DNA of 9,350 nt from PALSA-607 sp036510735 (GTDB lineage Bacteria; Actinomycetota; Actinomycetes; Acidothermales; Acidothermaceae): positions 1-9,350 of the forward strand of contig DATCDK010000132.1 in assembly GCA_036510735.1 (NCBI GenBank). The letters run 5' to 3'. Every line of letters begins with the position of its first letter. Position 1 is the first letter of the stretch. The position numbers were made by a program, and so were the translations under genes. Shown here in pieces: positions 1 through 5,455 of this stretch. The notes under the pieces were generated by a model. It was not told the DNA's origin and made no database searches. It worked only from the letters and a program-made list of their open reading frames with translations.

Positions 1-285
1 CAGCGACACCCACAACAAGCCGAGGCCAAACTGAGCACCGGCTTGCGAGTAGGTCGCGACTCCCGAGGGGTCGTCATCTGAGGCACCGGTGACCAAGCCC
101 GGGCCCATGGCCGTCAGGTAGCCCCGCCACCCTTGGGAAGCGCCTGCCTTCGTCAGGTCGACGTCAGATTGGAGCGCTTTGCCGTGAGATTGCCGCGGTT
201 TGGACGCGCGCTGCTTGCTGGATTGGCGCGCTTTGCTCTGGGCACCCGAACGGGGCGGCGTCGGGGTTCGGGCCACGCCAATCAT
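1..285 (-). CDS. NRAMP-family divalent metal transporter, N-terminal part (runs off left edge)
   Basis: The minus strand from ATG at 285 is open to the window edge (95 codons), with an in-frame stop upstream and no other start between. Residues 1-50 are a basic, Ser/Gln/Lys-rich cytoplasmic tail. From residue 60 it reads MGPGLVTGASDDDPSGVATY, then SQAGAQFGLGLLW. This is the start of TM1 in NRAMP-like proton-coupled metal transporters; the DDPSG segment sits where the metal-binding DPG motif of MntH lies. The subtype with DPSG and a following TYSQ is common in bacteria but not biochemically uniform, so the metal (Mn2+, Fe2+ or Mg2+) cannot be told. The ribosome-binding site is weak (GGCGGG), so the inner Met at residue 60 is a possible but less likely start. 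It diverges from the small-protein genes at 430. Confidence 0.8.
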   Translation of the reverse strand, partial: MIGVARTPTPPRSGAQSKARQSSKQRASKPRQSHGKALQSDVDLTKAGASQGWRGYLTAMGPGLVTGASDDDPSGVATYSQAGAQFGLGLLWVSL

Positions 286-429
286 GTGCCCGCCGACGAC
301 GAAAACAAACGTCTTGGCAGGTGCACATAGTCACAGATTTCCCATGGTTACAAGCCTCTGGCGATGGGCACAACCAGCACCAGTCGCTTGCCGCTCCCGT
401 CGGCGGGCGCACCTCAGGGAGGCATTCCG

Positions 430-585
430 ATGATCGTCCTCGGCATCGTGTTGCTCATCGTCGGCATCGTCTTCGGCGTGAGCATTCTCTACACGTTGGG
501 CATCGTGCTCGTCGTTGTTGGCGCTGTGCTCTACCTACTCGGATCGATGGGCCACGCCGTTGGTGGACGCAATCACTACTGGTAG
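430..585 (+). CDS. Small two-helix membrane protein, DUF6131-like
   Basis: A 51-aa protein beginning MIVLGIVLLIVGIVFGVSIL and ending GGRNHYW. The ATG at 430 is preceded by a strong ribosome-binding site (AGGGAGG, 415-421), which decides this start over an in-frame ATG at 364. Two hydrophobic segments (about residues 2-20 and 23-40) are joined by a short turn, followed by a Gly/Arg/His tail with aromatic end. This pattern matches the actinobacterial DUF6131 group of tiny membrane proteins, whose function is not known; assignment is from recalled pattern, not a search. It is the first of three consecutive small membrane-protein genes on this strand, and the next starts 60 nt after its stop with its own ribosome-binding site. 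Confidence 0.8.
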   Translation: MIVLGIVLLIVGIVFGVSILYTLGIVLVVVGAVLYLLGSMGHAVGGRNHYW

Positions 586-645
586 CAATCGCTAGCCAGT
601 AAGGAAATTGCCTGGCGTGCCCACCACGAAATGTGAGGAGTCGAC

Positions 646-843
646 ATGCGTCTCGCAGCCGTTATCGTCGTCGCCTGGCTAATCATCGGTGTCGTCGCCA
701 CCGTGCAGCGCGGGTACCTGAAGAGCAACAACGCGACCTGTGCCCGCACGGGTACGGTCGCCGGCACCATCGTCGTCGGCCCACTGAACTACGTCGGCGT
801 CAATCCGAAAATCACCTGCCACGTTCCAAAGCCGTCGACCTGA
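646..843 (+). CDS. Small membrane-anchored/secreted conserved protein, unknown function
   Basis: A 65-aa protein. ATG at 646 follows GAGGAG (635-640) at 5 nt. Residues 3-20 form one hydrophobic helix (AAVIVVAWLIIGVVATV) and could be an uncleaved anchor or signal peptide. The remaining 45 residues, probably outside the membrane, hold two cysteines (C32 and C58) and the segment GPLNYVGVNPKI, which I recall as a conserved core of short actinobacterial hypothetical proteins. The two Cys would suit a disulfide in an oxidising compartment; that is inference. No function is known to me. It lies between two other tiny membrane-protein genes on the same strand. Confidence 0.75.
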   Translation: MRLAAVIVVAWLIIGVVATVQRGYLKSNNATCARTGTVAGTIVVGPLNYVGVNPKITCHVPKPST

Positions 844-942
844 TTCGCACCCATGGCTGGTGTTTATCCGTCGAGGTGGCGGGAACGTATCGGCTCGAAG
901 GTTTCTGGGACAATCTTCAACTCAGATCAGGAGAGTTTCATC

Positions 943-1077
943 ATGTTGCTCGTCGTCGCCATCATCTTGTTGCTTCTCTTTGGTGGTCTCGGTTTCATTG
1001 CGCACATCTTGTGGTTCGGCTTGATCTTGGCGGTCATCATCCTCGTGGCTCACATGCTGACCGGCAGCCGCGCATAG
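943..1077 (+). CDS. Very small hydrophobic membrane protein
   Basis: A 44-aa protein, MLLVVAIILLLLFGGLGFIA followed by HILWFGLILAVIILVAHMLT and GSRA. ATG at 943 has AGGAGAG (929-935) 7 nt upstream; the longer frame opening at 853 has no such site and its first 30 codons look non-coding. Almost the whole chain is hydrophobic, giving one long or two short helices around a Gly-rich turn and a His-Ile-Leu-Trp step. This is the look of the short 'hydrophobic protein' family common in Actinobacteria, often seen near general-stress genes; function unknown. It ends the group of three small genes and is followed by a hairpin at 1131-1165. Confidence 0.72.
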   Translation: MLLVVAIILLLLFGGLGFIAHILWFGLILAVIILVAHMLTGSRA

Positions 1078-1130
1078 GTTTCAGGGGACCGCGGGGGAGC
1101 CTCCTGGGCACCGGAGAACTCCACCCCCAC

Positions 1131-1165
1131 CATCAGGCCGACGCTCCCAGAGCGCCGGCCTGATT
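1131..1165 (+). terminator. Hairpin after the small membrane-protein genes, probable terminator
   Basis: ATCAGGCCG (1132-1140) pairs perfectly with CGGCCTGAT (1156-1164). Inside, after one A/C mismatch, CGCT (1142-1145) pairs with AGCG (1151-1154) around a CCCAG loop. This gives 13 base pairs in a 33-nt hairpin 54 nt after the stop at 1077. There is no T-run after it, as is common for GC-rich actinobacterial hairpins, so termination is inferred from position and stem strength. Confidence 0.5.
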
Positions 1166-1218
1166 GGCTGTTGCGCCCAGGACTGTTCAACTCGCCAACG
1201 GGCGGCTACCTTCTGCTC

Positions 1219-1512
1219 ATGGAGCAGGCCGAGGTGGTCGCTTTTCCCGCTCGTGGCGAGGTTTTCCTCGACCACCGCGGTGAGGCGCGCGCCTTGCGGC
1301 TGGCCTGGCACACCGAGGCGGACGTCGTGGTGTTGAGCCTCTGGCAAGCCGACCGCTGCTCGGGAACCTTCCGCCTTGCGCTCGAGGACGTGCCGAGGTT
1401 CGTGGCAGCACTCGTTGAGGGCCTTGGAGCAGCTGCGAACTTGCCGGCCGCTCAGGCGGCTCGTCTTCGGATGAACCGAACTGTGGAGCCGGCGAGCGCG
1501 ACCGCTAGCTGA
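1219..1512 (+). CDS. Conserved actinobacterial protein, unknown function (97 aa)
   Basis: ATG at 1219 opens a 97-aa frame with strong codon bias, beginning MEQAEVVAFPARGEVFLDHR. An in-frame TTG at 1171 would add 16 residues without obvious family character. The pattern of short strands (EVFLDHRG, ALRLAWHTEADVVVLSLWQ, CSGTFRLALEDVPRFVAALV) suggests an antiparallel sheet followed by a C-terminal helix. The ordering 'VFLD.RG...LR..WH.E...VVLSLW......FRL...DVP' is one I associate with short conserved proteins of Streptomyces and relatives with no assigned role. No catalytic motif or membrane segment is visible. A ribosome-binding site is not clear (TCTGCTC directly upstream). It converges with the gene at 1514, leaving one base between the stops. 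Confidence 0.7.
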   Translation: MEQAEVVAFPARGEVFLDHRGEARALRLAWHTEADVVVLSLWQADRCSGTFRLALEDVPRFVAALVEGLGAAANLPAAQAARLRMNRTVEPASATAS

Positions 1513-1513
1513 C

Positions 1514-2212
1514 CTAGACAGCGCAGGCGTCACCTTCGCAGGCGGCGTCGCCGCTCGCTGTGACCATTGTCAACGGATTCGCCTCGGCATATGCCGTGCG
1601 CAATGTCTGAAGCAGGACGTCGGGTGGTTGAGCTCCGGATACTCCGTAGTGGCCATCGACGACGAAGAACGGAACGCCGGAAATCCCATACGCAGCAGCC
1701 TGTTGCTCATCGGCAATCACGTCGGTTGCGTATTGGCCGGAGGTCAGCACGGTCTTCACGTCGGTCTCGTCGAGGCCGGCGTCGACCGCGAGGCGGGTCA
1801 ACGTTTCGGCGTCGCCGACCGGCTCGTTCTCCGTGAAATAGCCGCGCATGAAGCGCTCCTTCACGGCGTCCTGAACGCCCTTCTCGCCGGCGAGATGAAT
1901 CAGCCGATGAGCGTCGAAGGTGTTTCCACCGCGCGCAGTGTCGAGGTGAAACTCCAGACCCTCGGCTGCGGCCATGCCGGTCAACCTCGCGTTGGCGGCC
2001 AGCGCCTGAGCGCGGGACATGCCGTACTTGTCAGCCAACCCCTGCACGGCGTCGCCCTCGCGAACCGCTGGTGCGTCGGGGTCGAGCTCGAAGCTGCGCC
2101 AGTGCACCTCGACGTCCGCCCGATGTTCGAACTGCGCCAGGGCCGTCTCGAAGCGCCGCTTCCCGACGTAACACCAAGGGCAGACGACGTCCGACCAGAT
2201 TTCGACTTTCAT
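1514..2212 (-). CDS. DsbA-family (FrnE-like) thiol oxidoreductase
   Basis: A 232-aa cytoplasmic thioredoxin-fold protein with an inserted helical domain, of the FrnE / 2-hydroxychromene-2-carboxylate isomerase-like branch of DsbA. The active site SDVVCPWCYVGKRRF has the CPWC pair at C11 and C14. FELDPDAP (residues 41-48) is the typical next segment, helices fill about 60-170, and the cis-proline loop is GVPFFV with P181. The C-terminus ends CEGDACAV, giving a second pair C225/C230 in CX4C spacing, as reported for Deinococcus FrnE. No signal peptide is present, so the likely role is cytoplasmic disulfide chemistry or oxidative-stress tolerance; the substrate is unknown. The ATG at 2212 is set by GAGGAG about 5 nt upstream. 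It stands alone, tail to tail with the gene ending at 1512. Confidence 0.9.
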   Translation of the reverse strand: MKVEIWSDVVCPWCYVGKRRFETALAQFEHRADVEVHWRSFELDPDAPAVREGDAVQGLADKYGMSRAQALAANARLTGMAAAEGLEFHLDTARGGNTFDAHRLIHLAGEKGVQDAVKERFMRGYFTENEPVGDAETLTRLAVDAGLDETDVKTVLTSGQYATDVIADEQQAAAYGISGVPFFVVDGHYGVSGAQPPDVLLQTLRTAYAEANPLTMVTASGDAACEGDACAV

Positions 2213-2277
2213 GACGCTCCTCAGTAGCGACTACTAAGGGCGACAACAGGCTCGGAGGCTGCGTTGTTCCGGTCCGG

Positions 2278-2505
2278 TTAGTGGCGGCCGCGGGTGCCGT
2301 GCTGGCGACCGGCCCGTCGGATTTCGCGGATCGCGGATGCCTGCCACCCGCGCATACTCCGGCCGCGGACTCGATACGGGTCAGGATGCTTGCGCGCCGG
2401 CTGCTGCGGGCGATTACGGGCGACCATCACGATCGTGGCGATGATCGCGGTCGCCACGAGGCAACCGATCACGATCGCGACGATGGTGATGATGTGCGCG
2501 GCCAT
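2278..2505 (-). CDS. Small single-span membrane protein with basic tail, unknown
   Basis: A 75-aa frame from ATG at 2505. Residues 4-27 (HIITIVAIVIGCLVATAIIA then TIVMV) are one clear transmembrane helix. The rest is a strongly basic cytoplasmic tail (many Arg, plus Lys/His, ending RAGRQHGTRGRH). The upstream site GAGTGAG is a poor ribosome-binding site, and a longer frame exists, but only this start places the hydrophobic segment at the N-terminus. The hydrophobic helix followed by an Arg-rich tail makes coding likely; I do not recognise the family. It lies downstream of purU on the same strand, separated by the hairpin at 2540-2575, and 65 nt before the divergent-free start region of the FrnE-like gene. 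Confidence 0.55.
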   Translation of the reverse strand: MAAHIITIVAIVIGCLVATAIIATIVMVARNRPQQPARKHPDPYRVRGRSMRGWQASAIREIRRAGRQHGTRGRH

Positions 2506-2539
2506 GCCGCTCACTCTGGCACGCCCATCGGGCACAGGA

Positions 2540-2575
2540 TGTGCGATCACTGCCCCTTGCGGGCGCAATCGCACA
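2540..2575 (-). terminator. Hairpin after purU, probable terminator
   Basis: TGTGCGAT (2540-2547) and ATCGCACA (2568-2575) are perfect complements. Inside them, GCCC (2552-2555) pairs with GGGC (2561-2564) around a 5-nt loop, with a small internal loop between the two stems. On the minus strand the structure begins 13 nt after the purU stop codon. No T-run follows it. Confidence 0.5.
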
Positions 2576-2588
2576 CGCTGTGGGCGGC

Positions 2589-3440
2589 CTAGCGGAAGAC
2601 GATCGTTTTGTGGCCGTCGACCAGCACGCGATGCTCGAGATGCCACCGCACCGCACGGGCTAACGCCAGGCACTCGACGTCCCGCCCTATTGAGGTCAGG
2701 TTCGGGGCGTCGTCGCCGTGATCGACGCGGGCCACTTCTTGCTCGATGATCGGTCCCTCGTCGAGGTTCGCCGTCACGTAATGCGCGGTCGCGCCGATCA
2801 GCTTCACGCCGCGATCATGCGCCTGGTGATACGGCTTCGCGCCCTTGAAGCTCGGCAAGAACGAGTGATGGATGTTGATGATCCGGCCGGGCAATTGCTC
2901 GCACACACGCGCCGAAAGTATCTGCATGTAGCGGGCCAGAATCACTAGCTCGACGTGGTTTTCGGCGACGATGTCGAGGAGCCGCTGCTCTGCGTCGTCC
3001 CGGCTCTGCGGTGTTATAGGCACGTAGTAGTAAGGGATTTCGTACGAGTTCGCGAGCGACTCGAAGTCGCGGTGGTTGGAGATGATGCCGGCGATGTCGG
3101 CGGGCAGTGAGCCGATTCGCCAGCGGTAGAGCAGGTCGTTGAGGCAGTGGCCTTGCTGCGACACCATGATGATGATGCGCGCGCGGGCGGCTTCGCCGTC
3201 GATGTGCCAGTCCATCGAGAAGCTTTCCCCGACGCGCGCGAAGGCGGCGCGGAGGTCGTCAAGGTCGAGCTGTCGATTGTTCGACTCGAGGTGGACCCGC
3301 ATGAAGAAGCGCCCGGTGTCGCGATCGCCGAACTGCTGGCTGTCGAGAATGTTGCAGTCGTGTTCGGCGAGGAAGCCGGTGACAGCGTGCACAATTCCGA
3401 CCCGGTCGGGGCACGACAGCGTGAGGATGAAGCCGTCCAC
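2589..3440 (-). CDS. purU: Formyltetrahydrofolate deformylase
   Basis: A 283-aa protein, normal length for PurU. It hydrolyses 10-formyl-tetrahydrofolate to formate and tetrahydrofolate, balancing one-carbon pools and supplying formate to purine synthesis. Residues 2-80 are an ACT domain (FILTLSCPDRVGIVHAVTGF), the regulatory part that senses Met/Gly in E. coli. Residues 88-283 are the formyltransferase-like catalytic domain, with the hydrolase triad at N189 and H191 (INIHHSFLPSFKGA) and D227 (LDEGPIIEQ). The GTG at 3440 is fixed by AGGAGGAGG just upstream; a frame open to 3758 is antisense to the next gene and not real. It is divergent from the gene at 3531, with an inverted repeat between, and a hairpin follows its stop. 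Confidence 0.95.
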   Translation of the reverse strand: MDGFILTLSCPDRVGIVHAVTGFLAEHDCNILDSQQFGDRDTGRFFMRVHLESNNRQLDLDDLRAAFARVGESFSMDWHIDGEAARARIIIMVSQQGHCLNDLLYRWRIGSLPADIAGIISNHRDFESLANSYEIPYYYVPITPQSRDDAEQRLLDIVAENHVELVILARYMQILSARVCEQLPGRIINIHHSFLPSFKGAKPYHQAHDRGVKLIGATAHYVTANLDEGPIIEQEVARVDHGDDAPNLTSIGRDVECLALARAVRWHLEHRVLVDGHKTIVFR

Positions 3441-3467
3441 GAAGCGGCCTCCTCCTAGGTCTGGATT

Positions 3468-3489
3468 CTCAGGCAGAATAGTGCCTGAG
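3468..3489. promoter_or_regulatory. Inverted repeat between divergent purU and the 3531 gene, possible operator
   Basis: CTCAGGC (3468-3474) and GCCTGAG (3483-3489) are perfect complements separated by 8 nt. The repeat sits in the 90-nt divergent intergenic region, just upstream of the purU ribosome-binding site. On the minus strand the spacer contains TATTCT, which fits an actinobacterial -10 (TANNNT); no convincing -35 was found. It could be an operator or a 5'-UTR stem; I cannot tell which. Confidence 0.35.
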
Positions 3490-3530
3490 GCCACACGCTC
3501 GAGCTGCGGCCGACGACGAACGGGGACCGC

Positions 3531-3902
3531 GTGATCTTCAAAGCTGTCGAGGATGGCCGGCCCTACCCGGCGCACGACCTGCTGCTGCGCGACTGGGCGG
3601 AGGTGCCGCCGCGGCAGGTTCGGCTCGACCAGCTGATCACGACCAAGAAGGTGCTCGCGCTTGACGTCCTGCTCGACGACGACTCGACCTTCTACGGCGA
3701 CCTGTTTCCACACGTCGTTCAGTGGCAGAACGAGCTCTATCTCGAGGACGGCCTGCACCGGGCATTACGGGCCGCGCTCCAGCAGCGAACCGCACTGCAC
3801 GCGCGGGTTTTGAACCTCGACGCCCCGGGCGGCGCTGACATCGTGCTGTCCTCAGGTGAGGATGCCGGGCTCGCCGGTGCCGATCGAGGCAGCGACCGGT
3901 GA
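3531..3902 (+). CDS. Conserved actinobacterial protein with ParB/sulfiredoxin-like pattern
   Basis: A 123-aa protein from GTG at 3531 (GGGGA 5 nt upstream), beginning MIFKAVEDGRPYPAHDLLLR. The core runs VRLDQLITTKKVLALDVLL, then a variable stretch, then ELYLEDGLHRALRAALQQRT and ALHARVLNLD. 'Short strand + LxxL, later a strand plus DGxHRxxAA, then a final strand' is the layout of ParB-N/sulfiredoxin-like nucleotide-binding domains, where the Gly-x-x-Arg step contacts phosphate. I infer that fold from the pattern; no DNA-binding helix-turn-helix follows, so it is not a chromosome-partition ParB. I have a vague memory that close relatives carry antitoxin-type labels in databases but no toxin gene is present here. 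Its stop overlaps the next start by 4 nt (GTGA), so the two are probably translated together. Confidence 0.75.
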   Translation: MIFKAVEDGRPYPAHDLLLRDWAEVPPRQVRLDQLITTKKVLALDVLLDDDSTFYGDLFPHVVQWQNELYLEDGLHRALRAALQQRTALHARVLNLDAPGGADIVLSSGEDAGLAGADRGSDR

Positions 3903-4030
3903 CCGAGTCAATCCCCGAGCAGACAGGCGACGACACGGACGCCGGGTGGGGTGACGAGTCCGCCGAAGAAAAGGCCAAGCGGGACGCCGATTGGTACCAG
4001 CGCGAGACGCCGCCGCACCACGGCGACTAA
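3899..4030 (+). CDS. Small acidic protein, 43 aa, translationally coupled
   Basis: GTG at 3899 overlaps the previous stop as GTGA (3899-3902) and opens 43 codons to TAA at 4028. The protein starts MTESIPEQTGDDTDAGWGDE and ends WYQRETPPHHGD. It is highly acidic and hydrophilic, without hydrophobic core, so likely disordered or only folded on a partner. The DDTDxGWG... and ...RxxPPHxGD motifs at the two ends are a pattern I recall from short conserved actinobacterial hypothetical proteins of about 45-80 aa, which supports real coding. No function is known to me. The 4-nt overlap argues that it works with, or in fixed ratio to, the ParB-like protein upstream. Confidence 0.72.
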   Translation: MTESIPEQTGDDTDAGWGDESAEEKAKRDADWYQRETPPHHGD

Positions 4031-4149
4031 GGGCGCCAGCCACCCGCCGTCCCGCCCTGCTCGGGGGCGTTGGTCTCCACCGGTCGTTCTTGCGGCCGTA
4101 GAGCGCCAATGGTCCTCGAACCGCGCCGAACCGAACCGAACCGCGCCGG
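4031..4149. other. Convergent intergenic spacer with a small CCGAA repeat
   Basis: This 119-nt gap lies between two converging genes (stops at 4030 and 4150). GAACCGCGCC occurs at 4118-4127 and again at 4138-4147, with CCGAA units repeated in between. A modest stem, CGCCC (4053-4057) with GGGCG (4065-4069), could help termination of the plus-strand pair. No gene is seen in it. Confidence 0.4.
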
Positions 4150-4560
4150 TTACGCGGGGGTCGGGGCTGACTCAGCGGTGCAGAACATGCAGCGGGTGGC
4201 CTCCGTGGGGATGCTGCTCAGGCACTCGGGGCAGTCGCGAGTCGGCGCGTCCGGCTCCGGCTGCTTCGCGTACCGATCAAGCAGCTTGCCGAAGGGCACG
4301 ACGACCAAGTAGTAGATGACCGCGGCCATGATGATGAACGCGATCACGGCGTTGATGAAGTCGCCGTAAGCGAACACGCTGTTGTGGACCGTGAAGGTAC
4401 GGCCGCCGAAAGCTCCCTTGCCGCCGATGATTCCGACGAGCGGGGTGATGAAGTCCTTCACGAGGGCGGTCACCAGGGCGGCGAATGCGGCGCCGATGAC
4501 GAACGCGACGGCCAGATCGACCAGGTTGCCGCGCAGCAGGAACTTCTTGAAGCCTGACAC
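4150..4560 (-). CDS. mscL: Large-conductance mechanosensitive channel MscL with C-terminal zinc-ribbon motif
   Basis: A 136-aa homopentameric membrane channel that opens under membrane tension and releases solutes on osmotic downshock. GTG at 4560 is set by AGAGGGAGAA just upstream and gives the standard N-terminus VSGFKKFLLRGNLVDLAVAF, where the short amphipathic helix leads into pore-lining TM1 (about 14-42, with the Gly/Ala-rich gate VIGAAFAALV). The periplasmic loop is about 43-66, and TM2 is about 67-91 (FINAVIAFIIMAAVIYYLVV). The cytoplasmic end then departs from E. coli MscL: after residues 92-108 it has CPEC at 110-113 and CMFC at 124-127, a CX2C-X10-CX2C pattern able to bind one zinc ion. 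I recall such tails on other actinobacterial MscL proteins. The SAF-domain gene lies 115 nt upstream on the same strand. Confidence 0.94.
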   Translation of the reverse strand: MSGFKKFLLRGNLVDLAVAFVIGAAFAALVTALVKDFITPLVGIIGGKGAFGGRTFTVHNSVFAYGDFINAVIAFIIMAAVIYYLVVVPFGKLLDRYAKQPEPDAPTRDCPECLSSIPTEATRCMFCTAESAPTPA

Positions 4561-4602
4561 TGTGTTCTCCCTCTGTAGGGGGTGTGGCTGTCGGGGGTCT
4601 CG

Positions 4603-4632
4603 GGTCCGGACCGCCGTCTGAACCCCTAGGGG
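4603..4632. promoter_or_regulatory. Two perfect 10-bp palindromes upstream of mscL
   Basis: GGTCCGGACC (4603-4612) and CCCCTAGGGG (4623-4632) are both self-complementary and lie 10 nt apart in the 115-nt gap upstream of the mscL start. They could be protein-binding half-sites or chance in GC-rich DNA. No clear -10/-35 pair was found nearby. Confidence 0.25.
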
Positions 4633-4675
4633 ATCGAAGCGGCACCGGAACATAGCGCGCGAAGCCGACTTTCCA

Positions 4676-5455
4676 CTACCCCACCACCACGGCGGACAGC
4701 CGCGACGTCACCTGGGCCTGGGCGAGAAGCCTTGCTTGCAGCGGACTGGTGGCGAGTAGAACGAGCGCTCCGTCGACACCGACGCCGGCGTCGACCTGCG
4801 ATCCGCCTGGTGACGCCGATGCGATCGGGATCGCGATCACCATCACGTCCGCCGCGACGACGGTCGCCCCGGCAACCAACGAGCCGGAGCCCGTGTCGGC
4901 AGGCCCCGCGTCGCCGACGGCAGTACTTGCAGCCAGGACGTCGATTCGCTGGCCTGGCTGCAACAGCTGCGCGGCCTGCGAATCGGCGAGCCGGACCGGC
5001 GCGGAGACGACGCCGGGAGCGGGCCGGCTCAAGACTCCATCAGTGAGCCGGACGTCAGTCAGCGGCTCCCCGCGTCGCAGTGGTCCGGATAGCTGGCTGC
5101 CGAGAACTGCGGCCAGGTCGGTGGTCGCGCCCGCAGGAACGGTGGCCGGTGGAAGCGCGATCGTGCGCAGGTCTGCTGCCGTGAGTACGGCACCCGCGGG
5201 GAGGTCGCGAGCAGCAGCCACGATCGCGGTCGTCGGTGCGGGCTTGGGCGACAGTCGCGCGACGACGATCGCGACCCCGATGACGATCAGCACCGCGCGT
5301 AAGAGCCGGTGGTAGCGCCGCACCCCGATGCGAATCTCGCGCCAGAGTTGGTCGCCGCCGCGCTGCTTAGTGCGGGACGACGGCGCATCGCGAAGGGGAG
5401 GCGGCGCCGCTCGAAAAGGCACCCACGGCAAACCCGCGCCGCCGCGCCGGGTCAC
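4676..5455 (-). CDS. SAF-domain membrane protein, CpaB/RcpC-like
   Basis: A 259-aa protein anchored by one N-terminal helix (about residues 51-67, LLRAVLIVIGVAIVVA) after a basic cytoplasmic leader. The SAF domain covers about 76-138 (AARDLPAGAVLTAADLRTI ... GPLRRGEPLTDVRL), followed by a CpaB-like extracytoplasmic region to the end. In Flp pilus systems CpaB/RcpC proteins with this layout act in pilus assembly at the envelope, but no other pilus gene is in view, and in actinobacteria this stand-alone form sits near mscL with unknown role. I chose GTG at 5455 because it overlaps the MTA phosphorylase stop as GTGA; an ATG at 5500 would overlap that gene by 49 nt. The low-complexity Ala/Val/Gly composition is normal for this family. 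Confidence 0.78.
   Translation of the reverse strand: MTRRGGAGLPWVPFRAAPPPLRDAPSSRTKQRGGDQLWREIRIGVRRYHRLLRAVLIVIGVAIVVARLSPKPAPTTAIVAAARDLPAGAVLTAADLRTIALPPATVPAGATTDLAAVLGSQLSGPLRRGEPLTDVRLTDGVLSRPAPGVVSAPVRLADSQAAQLLQPGQRIDVLAASTAVGDAGPADTGSGSLVAGATVVAADVMVIAIPIASASPGGSQVDAGVGVDGALVLLATSPLQARLLAQAQVTSRLSAVVVG

Noticed and set aside
346..370. SigF/SigB-like promoter (GGTTAC, 15 nt or so, GGGCA) ahead of the small membrane genes
   Set aside because: Spacing is short and the -10 half (GGGTAT) is poorly matched; not strong enough to list.
853..942. Longer start for the 44-aa hydrophobic protein
   Set aside because: The added 30 codons lack hydrophobic or family features, while AGGAGAG sits correctly for ATG 943.
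1628..2227. 199-codon plus-strand frame
   Set aside because: It is the antisense reading of the FrnE-like gene, which shows CPWC, cis-Pro loop and correct length.
3441..3758. N-terminal extension of purU up to 3758
   Set aside because: PurU proteins start at the ACT domain; a strong ribosome-binding site precedes GTG 3440, and the extension is antisense to the 3531 gene.
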